Source: Prosopocoilus inquinatus
Lineage: Eukaryota; Arthropoda; Insecta; Coleoptera; Lucanidae
Reading direction: 5' to 3'
Length of the DNA: 64,000 nt
Assembly: GCA_036172665.1 (NCBI GenBank)
Contig: CM069876.1
Coordinates: 51,367,001-51,431,000 of the forward strand
In this document: in pieces, positions 23,779 to 34,590 of the stretch
Layout of the letters: each line of letters begins with the position of its first letter
How positions within the stretch are numbered: position 1 is the first letter of the stretch
The notes under the pieces: generated by a model
Seen by the model: only the letters and a program-made list of their open reading frames with translations
What the model was told of the DNA's origin: nothing
The model's database searches: none
Position numbers and translations under genes: made by a program

Positions 23779-26700
23779 ACTTGTATCTATATTATGAAAT
23801 GCTTTTTTAAGTTTCCGAAATATAAAATAGAATGAATAACGAACGGTTTATTTTATTATTAAAAGCACCGGATAATTCAGCCGTGTTCTGGGCGAATCTA
23901 CATTATTTCTTATTTGCGAATCGTAAATATGATCAAGACTTTGATAACAAAGAGGCAAACATCGCCGTGGGGAGGAAACTTTAAGGCATTTCGCAAGCTC
24001 ACATTCCCTGTAAATTCAAACTGATATGACTTTTGTATCTACTTTTTGATTTATAATAATTACATTGCCGCTTACGTATGCAGACATATAAACGCTGTAA
24101 TATTGCCCGTCATGGTGAATATTTTTCCTTCTCTTCTTTTTATTCGTCCACATAAACTACGTCTGATTAATATTGATTCAGTGTTTACCCTTTAGCATCT
24201 GATTCTTTTTTGTAATGTCAGTTAACCTTTCCAGTTTCAGTTTATATTTATTTTTATCTTTGAGTACACGTAATTATATGTATTTGTCATTACCATTTTT
24301 TTTTTTATTTATGGCATGGTTTTATTTTTAGTTTATATTTTAATAAAAATATGCAAGTGCTCGAAAATCACAGAAGAGTTTTATATGTATTTCAAGGGAA
24401 TCAAGAAAAAAAACTTCCGTACTACAAACAAACAAAAAAAATGTAGACGAGTAAATTTAAAAATTAAAAATATCGAAAATTCAAAGTTTTGACCTACTTG
24501 CAAATTTTACTTCCTAGCTCGTGTCAGGCTAATTTGTTCTTATCTGTCTATTGTTCGGGTAATTACTGTTTTTCACAAACGTTCTGAAAAAAAAATCTAT
24601 TTTCGAATGATAATTGTATGTTTCGTTTATCAAAAGGAAAATAAGATGTTGGTTCTCAAAGTTTAGGTTTGATCCTTTCCAAATTATGTACATCCAATCG
24701 ATTTTAAATTAGCCCACAACAAAACAAAAAAAAATAATAAACTGTTCAGCTGCGATTTATACGCGTAATTCCGAAATGAAATTTAAATTACGCGCAGTAC
24801 TCGAGCTGACACTTCATTTGCCGACTGCCGACTGCACTCATAAAAGGATAAAAATAGGAGGGTGTTCACATTTTATATTGCTACGTTGTTATTGTTTTGT
24901 ATGACGTTCGGGTCCGTACTGAGGTTAATTATTGTTCTCAGATGTTTTTCATTTCACTTTTTATTTCATTCCTAAAATGTGATTTTCTACGCCGGGGGCT
25001 CCCAACAACGTCAACATTAACCACCAAGGGGTTGATGAGAGTGTAGGCTTTTTTGAGCGCTTTAAATAATCCACTCAAAATAAGTGCAGAAGCAGAAATC
25101 AAAGTTGCGGCTGAGAATGTTGATTCTGGTTGAACTTAACTAGTGAATTATAGCACAGCTTTGATTAATAGTCCACAGATGGCGCTGTGAATAATCTCAC
25201 ACTAAGACTTTAGATTCTCAATTTTATTTTGCAATTTTGCAATTAAAATCACTGCGGAAGGAGAAATTCTTGTTGAAAACTTCAGCCGGAAAGCAACGCG
25301 ATCACGGGAAATTCAATTAAAATTGCGTTTTGACTAATAAATGATTCTATTCACGGAAATGACTTTTATTTTGAAATTCAAGTCGTGGATTTTGCGGAGA
25401 AGGTCGGCATCAAGATGAGATTAATTCTGTTATAGAAAAATCGATTAAAATTGTTCTTTTTTTTGTTCTGGTCGAGAGATGGCGCTCTAAGATGATAACC
25501 GATAAAATAAATTAATGACTGGGAGACTTTTATTAACAATTTCTCAGAAAATTTTATTTTTATAAAAGTTTGTGCTTATCTAGAACTCATACGAAACTTA
25601 AAATGATTCACAAATCAATTTTAATAATAACATAAACTCATACAATAAAAAATTAACGTTTATAAGTTAACTGGATAATAATGTCCGAGTTAACTCGTTG
25701 TTGCAAGTATACTTACGATGTTTTGCAGTCTAACACGCTTCCTTCTGACAAATGTGCAACAGATTTCTCTTAGCCAAATTTTGGCGGAACGTACGTACAG
25801 TACTTATTAAATTTTGAAACTAGTAACTATTCGTGAATTTTTCACATCTGCGGTATGTTGCTGACGCATTATTTTGTAATAGTTTTGCACATTCATTAAA
25901 AGACTTCGCCACAGTGACTAAGAATAAATAAAATTTGAAAGCGATTTATTGCACGCAGTTTCGCAGCAGAAAAAACGGCAAATAAAATGTAAATCATTTC
26001 TTATCGGTACACCATTTATTAATGCAATCAGTGTACGAGGAACCATTCGATTTGGACGTATTTCGATGAGTACGGATTTGGAAAAAGTCTCAAAGTAAGT
26101 ATAACGCATTTATTACTTATTATTTATTATAAGTAAACAAATTAGAATCTGAACATCATCTTATTTGGCAAAGCCTTAACTAGATTTTGCTTTTATATGG
26201 CTTTTATGTGACTTTTGTTACTGCAGTTTGCTACAGGAAAAACTTTTTGTTGTGTTTATTTACAAACTCACGAAGATTTCGCTTTCCGTTTAAAATAAGA
26301 AAGTTGGTAGGTGAAGGCTAGAGGTCGGAATCAGTAAGAGTTCGAATGGCTTGTTTTTTGAAAAATTATTTTCAATCCATTTTTATTGCGCAATTTTTTC
26401 CGAAATATTCCAAGGGGCGACCTAATTTCAAAACTGGTTTACGCCAGTTCTTTATAATACGACCCGACAAGACAGATGCGAGCGAGTGATTCCGATCTCT
26501 GGTGATGACGAATTCTATTACAACCAGCAGCCGACTACTTTTTTTACAATAAAATATTTTTGACAAAAAGGCTACAACAGTTATTAAGTATGTGTTAAGG
26601 TTTTTAATAAAAAAAAAATACGAATCACCTTTAAATGCCAGAGAAAAAGTTTTTGAATTTATCTTTATTTAATGAATGAGAAAAGCTTAACAATGCAACC

Positions 26701-27193
26701 AAAATAAAATCGTAAAGTTTTCAAATATTCATTTTAATTTGTTTTGTTACGGGAGGCGTCTGCAGAAACTTTCCACGGTTGATAAAAGTTTCTTGACACA
26801 AAATACACCAAGACAGATAAACTTTACACTGATTTTCTTTATTCAGGTTCAAGTTGTTTTTCAATAGAACGCACGCAATATTTATTACTAGCATTTTCTG
26901 TTCTGTTTTCTGAACCATGTACATTTAAATTTTTCTTCATTAACATTTTGAAGGCATCCCGGCGACTTACAGAAAGAGATAAACAAAAATGTTCCTAACA
27001 AGTAAGTTTTCTCTACGCTACAACACCATTTATCAAAATATGAATATTTTAAAGCTTAAATTAATATCAACAAAAAAGAACTTTGATTCAAAGCCACATT
27101 AAACTAAGATTTGAACGACTCGTAGGTAGTTTATTATCTGTTTAAAATATTGAGTATGTGTTTTTCACGTTTTAATTTTGTTTAATTGCAGTC
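23779..27193. other. Long intergenic region C-D
   Basis: 3.4 kb, AT-rich, with no supported exon. It includes two AGATGGCGCT-like motifs (near 25180 and 25478) and a weak inverted pair (AGAGGTCGGAATCA near 26321 and TGATTCCGATCTCT near 26490) that may mark an old foldback. It separates the A-C subgroup from D-F. The 5' UTR intron of copy D ends at 27191, two bases before its ATG. Confidence 0.5.
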
Positions 27194-29515
27194 ATGGATA
27201 AAATAAACGAAACGACTACTGGCATTCCCGAAATTTCCTGGCCCGAAACAGATACAATCATATTTTCCTGGTATGATTACTTGTTATTTTTTGGAGTGCT
27301 ATCTTTGAGTGCAATAATCGGGATTTATTTCGGATGTTTTGGTGGCAAACAATCCACACCAGTTGAATACCTCTTGGGTGGAAAAAGTATGACGGTTGTT
27401 CCCATTGCGTTTTCGATCGTAGCAAGGTAACTAACACTTTCTTTCCTGACAGCAGGCTAACGTGTTGGTTAACGTTTTAGTGCAATATCGGGGGTTACAA
27501 TATTAGCTGTGCCAGCAGACATATACAGGTATGGCGCAACCTATTGGTTAAGCGGTTTATCCGCGTTCATAGTCGCCACGGTCACCTGCGTTATTTATTT
27601 ACCCGTCTTCCACAAGTTACAACTGACGAGTTCCTACGAATACTTGAAAATTCGATTCGACGCCAAGCTACGATTCATGGCTTCGTTACTCTTCACCCTA
27701 AACATAGTTTTGTACGCGCCTATTGTGATATACATCCCCGCAATAGCATTCTCACACGGTAACGCCTTCAAAAAAAAAAAAAAAACAATTACAAACGTGA
27801 TTGTCGTCTTTCTTCCTTTAGTTACAAACACCAACGCGCACATTATCATACCCCTGGTTTGCGCCGTCTGCATATTTTACACCACCATAGGAGGTTTAAA
27901 GGCTGTCGTTTGGACTGACGCTCTACAGTTTACTATAATGCTGGGAGCTATGGGCGCGATTTTTTATTTAGGGCTAGTGAACGCCAATGGAATGAGCAAT
28001 ATTTGGAATACTTCGCTGGCCGGAGGAAGACTGGATGTGGAGTAAGCTATTCATAATAATAAACACACAATGCACACAAATAATTTGCGTTAAATCAAAG
28101 GTGTGCTACAACATTTCAATACTATAGAATTTACAGGACATCATACTTACAATTCACGATCAATTTCTTTTTAGTATGGATATTAGTCCTTTGAAGCGAG
28201 ATACGTTGTGGGCTGTCGTCATAGGACTCAGTTTCAACTGGATTTATTACATTGGCATAAATCAGGGAAATGTTCAACGATTCCTTGCCTTGCCCACCAT
28301 AACTGATTGCAGAAAGTAAAAAAAAAATATGTAGATTTTACAGTGTTTTAACGTCATTTTTCTTAAATAGAGCTTTGGCCCTTGTTGCCGTAGGCATGCT
28401 CATAAATAAAACGTTCACTGTATGGACTGGCCTGATGATGTACACCAAATACCATGACTGTGATCCGATCCTCGCCAAAGCTATTAAACGGCCGGATCAA
28501 CTTTTGCCTTATTTTATAATGGATGTGGCTTCGAACGTACCCGGACTCCCTGGTTTGTTTATCGCAGGATTATTTTGCGCGGCTTTGAGGTAAAAAAAAT
28601 ACAGCATGAAATACACTCGCTTGAATTAAAATATATATATGTAGCACATTGTCGGCTTTGATGAACAGTCTGGCCGGGACCATATACGAAGATTTCCTGT
28701 CGGGTTTCATGTCGAAGGATATTTCCCAGAAGACAGTTAGTAATATATTAAAATTGATCGTCGTTATAATCGGAATCATTTCGACGAGCTTTGTGTATTT
28801 AGTGGAAAATATGGGGGCGCTTTTTCCTCTGTCCATAAGTTTCATTAGCGTTTCGGCAGGACCCTTAGTCGGTTTGTTTACGCTGGGAATGGTATTCCCT
28901 TACGCCAACGCCAAGGTATGATCGCTCAACGAAAATTATAATCATCAAACGTTCATCGTTGGAGTGCAGGAGATTTCTACGGTTATTAAAATTCCAATTT
29001 GAAATTTTTAAGGGCGCCCTAGTTGGAGGAGCTACGTCTTTAATTCTTTTAGTCTGGATGATGGCCGGTTCTCAGTACTACAAAGCAAAGGGCTTAATAA
29101 AATTCGTACCGCTACCAACTTCACTGGACGGCTGCGAAATTCCAATGAACGTCACAATATCCAACATCAACGGTCCCGCGTAAGAAACATTTTCCGAACC
29201 GTTTCTCCCTTTAATATATTTTCTTTTAGGGCAAACGCGGATGACGTTTTTGTGCTATACAGAATTACGTACTACTATTACACGTTTATAGGGACTATAG
29301 TAGTAGTCACCGTCGGTTTGCTTGTAAGCTGGTTAACTAAAGGCGACGAGTTGCCCGTCCAGAAAGATCTAATAACACCGCTGATGCAGTGGGCAATACC
29401 GAAACACAAACCCGCCGCCGATAATGGAAAAGAATATTATTCAGTGGAGAACGCATTAAATCTTGTAACGTGTAACACTGAACAGGAAAACGAAATCAAC
29501 AAACAACAAAGCTAG
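27194..29515 (+). CDS. SLC5 sodium/solute symporter, copy D (SMCT/SMVT-like)
   Basis: Eight exons: 27194-27426, 27481-27758, 27822-28041, 28175-28315, 28371-28589, 28645-28915, 29013-29179, 29230-29515; 604 residues. Intermediate between subgroups: it has the GIYFGCFG first loop of E/F but keeps the ASAISGVTILAVPADIY core helix near A/B and the tail motif EYYSVENALNLV. Also GGLKAVVWTDALQF, RPDQLLPYFIMDVASNVPG, ALSTLSALMNSLAGTIYED, and exon 7 loop LPTSLDGC followed by NVT and NIS glycosylation sites. The start is chosen because a good acceptor (TTGCAG) lies two bases upstream, as in E and F, implying a 5' UTR intron. The longer N-terminus (WPETDTIIFSWYDY) carries possible glycosylation at NET. 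Confidence 0.94.
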
Positions 29516-30701
29516 GGTGACCTATTGACGTAGTGAAAATGAATCTTTCAAAATTTAACTGGTAGTCAGTCGGTCGAGAGGGTGCGACTGATTAGGACTT
29601 ATAACACCGAGAATTCGAATTCATCTTTCATTTTGAAATAATCTAAAAAGAAATTGGTTTCAAACGGTGTCCGTTTAGAGTTTAAAAACAACTTTCATGA
29701 GACAAGAGTCGACTTAAATTACTATAATATTATTACAGTTACTTTTGCATCACAAGTAAAAAATATCAAAGCACCGGCCTTCAATTCCTATAACCGGTAT
29801 TGTGAGCCCTAACTTGAGATAATTTTGCAATCAGGCGCCAAGTGATTAGTTTTAGGAAAACTTATTTCTTGCTTCTGCAATTTGCAAAGCCTTTCATTAA
29901 TTAAGCGTCGGAACTAAATGGTTTGTAATTAAAAATGTTTCTTTAAATAAAACTTGAGTTGTGTTTTCTTCGTGTTCTTCTATCTTTATTGTTCTGTCAA
30001 CATCAAAATGTGGACGGACACTTCTTAAATGTTCATACAATTTTTAGTTGTGAAGTCTTAAAATTAAAAAATAAAATGGTTTTAATACCCCCAAAAAGGA
30101 AAAGAAAATCTGAAAGAAAACGAAAGGCTGTAGACAGGCCCACTTTGTTGCACAATAAAGTCATTTATTAATTTATTATTAAACTCGACTTGTTTTACTG
30201 AAGGCATCACGGATCAAGAAATACATACTCGAATTAATTCGCTTTGGTAACGGTTAAGAAAGAGTCCAAAAGCTTTTTAATATTTTCAACATGTTTATTT
30301 AAAATGCTCGCCACAACACACGCTCACATTTTATAAAGATTTATAGTTCACGTGTGGCGCAACAACTTGAAGTACAATCTAAATATAATCCATTCAGCAA
30401 ATATGCTGACATTTTAATTGTTTAATTCTTGAGATTTTGCCTTGGTTAAATTAACATTGCACCTCAGCGGCTTCAGCGGTGACAACAATTTAAGTTCCAC
30501 AGTTTTCATCAATATATCAGGTAAAATTAAAACACTTTGCTTTTATACGCAAAAATAAAGTCAATGAGACTAAATGATTAAATATGTACATTTTTATGTG
30601 CACATCATATTTTTAACTACTTAAAACGAATACAATGGTGTGTATTGTAATCAACATTTTTCCTTGTAATTAAACTCGATAATCAGCAAATAATTTCAGA
30701 C
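29516..30701. other. Intergenic D-E
   Basis: No exon supported apart from UTRs. The last two bases before copy E's ATG follow a TTTCAG acceptor, so a 5' UTR intron ends at 30699. Confidence 0.5.
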
Positions 30702-32944
30702 ATGAAAAACGAAACAGTTATCGATGGAATCTTCACGGAAAAGAGATATTTTTCCTGGTACGATTATAGCCTGTTTTCATTTATGCTGTTGCTTAGTACA
30801 ATGATCGGCATCTATTTCGGCTGTTTCGGGCGCAAACAAACAACAGCTAAAGAGTACCTTCTAGGAGGAAAGACTATGCAAGCCCTACCCATCGCCATGT
30901 CCTTGGTAGCATGGTACCTACTAACAGTCGCTCTAATTTTTAAAGTTCAATTCTTCTACTTTACATAATTTCAGTCACATATCCGGCATAACAATTTTGG
31001 CAATTCCAGCCGACATCTACAAATTCGGAACAAATTATTCGCTCGCCCTCATCGGAATGGTTATAAATTTATTCTTGGCGGTGTACATTTTCCTGCCTGT
31101 CTTTTACAAGTTAGAAATTACGAGCACCTATGAATACCTAAAAATGAGGTTCGACAATAAAACTAGGGTCCTTGCGTCTTTCCTTTTCACACTGCAAATG
31201 ATGTTGTACCTTCCGATCGTGGTCTTCATTCCGTCGCTTGCATTTGCGGAAGGTAATAGATGTCATTAATAAAGTAGAAGCGGAAACCGTTGATGAATAT
31301 TTTCTCTTTTAGCCACGTCTGTGAATCTTCATTTAGTGAATCCGATAATATGTGCCATTTGTGTTTTCTATACGACGATCGGTGGGTTGAAAGCGGTCGT
31401 TTGGACGGACACTTTGCAGCTCTCTGCTATGATGGCGGCAATGGTGATGGTGCTGGTTATAGGAGTTAACTCCACAGGCGGATTCTCAACAATTTGGAAC
31501 AAAGCCAAAGAAGGAGGAAGACTTGATATTGAGTACACACCACTTTCTATTTTGTTTTTCACGAGATATATGCATAATTTCATTTCAGTTTCGATGTAAA
31601 TCCGACGAAAAGGGATACATTTTGGGCGTGCCTTTTCGGTTGGACCGTTAATCAGATACCTCACATTGGTATAGGTCAAGGCTCCGTACAGAAATTCCTG
31701 GCCTTACCAAGCATGGCCGACATTAAGAAGTACGTTGTTGATAAAAAGGGGACGCGCGCAATTTTATTTTCATTTATTTTCAAAGAGCTGCCGTAGTTTT
31801 TGGAATCGGTATAATAATGTGCAAAGCTATCAGCGTGTACACCGGATTAATTATGTACGCAAAATACCAAGGCTGCGATCCATTTCTGACCAAACAACTT
31901 AGACACAGCGACCAACTTCTACCTCATTACGTGATGGATGTTGCCGGAGACATTCCTGGCTTATCTGGATTATTCATAGCCGGTATATTTTGTGCTGCTT
32001 TGAGGTATGTCAAAATTTTCAGCCTTAAGATTTACTAATCAAGAAAATTTTAGCACATTGTCCGCGTCGATGAATTCCCTGGCGGGGACAATGTATGAAG
32101 ACTTCGTCTCAAGATTTATGCCCAAAGACATAACCCAGGAGAAAGTTAGCAACATTTTAAAGCTTCTCGTCGTAATCATTGGAGTCATCGCAACCAGCTT
32201 GGTATTCGTCGTAGAACGTTTAGGAAGTCTTTTGGCGCTAACGATTTCATTCTCGGGAGTAACTTCGGGTTCACTACTTGGACTTTTTATACTCGGCATG
32301 GTGTTTCCTTCTGCAAATTCTAAAGTAAACCGTACACCTTCATTAACTAAAAAATAAACTACGGCGACTTTTTTTAAGGGAGCTTTCATCGGATCAGTTT
32401 CTTCTCTTATCTTCATATCGTGGATTGTCATCGGAGCTCAGTATTATAAAGCGCAGGGACTCATAAAATACGCACCCAAACCTTTATCTGCCGATGGATG
32501 CGTTTTCAAAGCAAACGCATCTTTAAATTTAAACGCAGAAGGAAAGTGAGCTGACGTTAAAATGTGCCTACAGTCGGACACAATATTTAATCTACCGTTA
32601 GGTTTCAGGAAACCGAAGACATCTTCGTCTTATACAGAATAACTTACTATTATTATACTTTACTTGGAACTTCAGTCGTTATAATAATCGGACTTATTTT
32701 CAGTTGGTATTACAAACAGTACACGCGCTCCGTGAATAAAAATTTAATTACACCGTGCATGCACTGGGCCGTGTCCAAACACAACGAAAAAGTTTTAAAA
32801 AATGAAAAGTACTTGAATGTCCCGGAGGTCGAGGGTAAAAAAGAAGTCGAAGTCGTCTGCAGGAAGTACTTTGACATTTCGAATCTGTTAAGCTCCGGCA
32901 ATGATGAAGAAAAAGAGGAAGTTATAAATATGTTACAAAGATAA
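30702..32944 (+). CDS. SLC5 sodium/solute symporter, copy E (SMCT/SMVT-like)
   Basis: Eight exons: 30702-30913, 30975-31252, 31313-31532, 31589-31729, 31786-32004, 32054-32324, 32379-32545, 32602-32944; 616 residues, the longest copy. The last exon must begin at 32602 rather than after the nearby CAG at 32608, because only that keeps the frame. Motifs: KEYLLGGKTM, first core helix ACHISGITILAIPADIY, GGLKAVVWTDTLQL, HSDQLLPHYVMDVAGDIPG, ALSTLSASMNSLAGTMYED and loop PLSADGC plus NAS. The tail has KYLNV in place of YYSVE and a long charged extension ending NMLQR. The exon 6 donor is AAA|GTAAAC rather than AAG. Sister of copy F. AATAAA at 32972. Confidence 0.94.
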
Positions 32945-34590
32945 GCTAAATGGGAATTGTGATATAAATTGAATAAATAGATTTTCAAAATTATTTTCTA
33001 ATTAATAACTATGAAAATCTAACACAAGTGTGTAATGTTATTTTATAAATAAGCTGGTTTCTTTCGCTTGAAAGAAAAGAATGTCTGTTCTTGAATCAAA
33101 ACACGTTTGGATTACGATTTTGTGAGCGAAAGAAAGCACCTACAGAGAACGGATTTTCGCGTCAGGTGGAAGGGAGCCATCGGGGTTGACAAACGCGCGC
33201 TTTCGCGTTCTGCCTTGATGTGAATACTCCGATTAGACAGTCTTCAATTCATCGTAGTTGGTGATGGGCGATGTCGTGACATTAGTATCGCTGTAAAATC
33301 ACAATTTTAATATTAGATATTAAAAAGCAACAGTTTGGCCGAAATCGTGATTTATACTTGGATGGAGCATTGCTTTCGCGTACGTCCATAAAGTGGACTT
33401 TGGCATTTGCACTTCCTCAAATAGTCCGTTCAATGCAGAAAATGAACAGATTTTCTCCAAACGTAATAAATTATTGTTACATGTTTTAACGAAAGGTCGC
33501 AGAAATATATTTTGCACGAGGGCGCTTGGCTATGTGACGTGAAGTGCAAATGCCAATGAAGCACGAAGTCGCTTGCTGCTCGCACATTTCTTATGGCGTT
33601 AAGGGAAAGTCGACTTTAAGGACGTATGCGAACGCAATGCTCCATCCAAGTATAAACTATGATTTCGGCCAAATAGCTACATTTTGATATCCGATATTAA
33701 AACTGTAGATACACGATATCGCCTATTACTAACTACGATAATTTGAAGACTGGGCATTCACATCAAGGTAGAACACGAAAGCGTGTGATCGCCAACCCTG
33801 ACGGCTCTCTTCCACCTGACACATGTACGAGAATCCGTTCTCTATTTATAAAACATTCTCCTCTATATTTCCTTTAAAAAAATACTCCTAACAAATAAAA
33901 TCTCTAGATCATCTGTTTTAAGTATTCTCAGTTTTTTTTGCTAAGAGGTTCCTTGTTGAAAAAATATTTACTCTTCCAAATGATGTTGGCGGCGGAGTTT
34001 CGAGATACAATTCACAGAGTAATTATAAATTACCTTAAATGTTGAGGGTGTATTTGAAATCATTTCCAAGTAGCTAATATTGCAACCACAACCTGAAACA
34101 AATAAAAAAAAAAAAATTACAGAATGCCTCGCTAAAATACCATTTAGGTTTCTGGACAAGAATATACGGAGTACGTAAATTATTGCAGACTTGCAAACAA
34201 ATATTTTATGCATACGGTATACAGTGCATAAGATAAATTAATTACACAAATCTATTTAAAAAAAAATGAATCATGCAAGTCTGTTAAGTCTAATGCAGTT
34301 GCCCTTGTATGTACGACGTTATAAAAATATTTACAGAGTGTGGTAATGATTTATAGTACTATTAGTAAATTTTTCCCTTCGTTAACAATCTGAAATATAT
34401 TCTAAATGTTGTGAAATACGCATTCAGAATATTAAGGAATCCTTTCTTAGTACCATTCCAGTTTAAACTTTGAGAAACCTTTGTGCTTCACTTCATAGTA
34501 CAAAGATTAACGAATATTCAGGTAATTCTTTCTTCAAGTTTAAATATTATACATTTTCGTCTACCAGTTAACATATCGCAATTTTTAGTG
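32945..34590. other. Intergenic E-F with large foldback
   Basis: Holds the inverted-repeat element at 33144-33843. A short direct match exists between about 33084-33126 and 35445-35497 (in copy F intron 2), sharing ACGATTTTGTGA. A 5' UTR acceptor for copy F ends at 34588. Confidence 0.55.
33144..33843. mobile_element. Foldback element, ~700 bp
   Basis: Left arm about 33144-33417 and right arm about 33545-33843 are inverted copies. Outer ends share AGAGAACGGATT. Inner shared blocks include TTTCGGCCAAA/TTTGGCCGAAA and GGATGGAGCATTGC, and GCATTTGCACTTC near the loop. Arms differ by substitutions and by a deletion in the left arm near the loop. No open frame inside. It looks like a non-autonomous foldback transposon. 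Confidence 0.8.

Noticed and set aside
25170..25490. Two AGATGGCGCT-like motifs as a transposon pair
   Set aside because: The similarity is only about ten bases each, with no extended arms.
32602..32609. Acceptor after CAG at 32608 for the last exon of SLC5 copy E
   Set aside because: It shifts the frame; the acceptor at 32600-32601 keeps it and joins the conserved YRITYYYYT segment.
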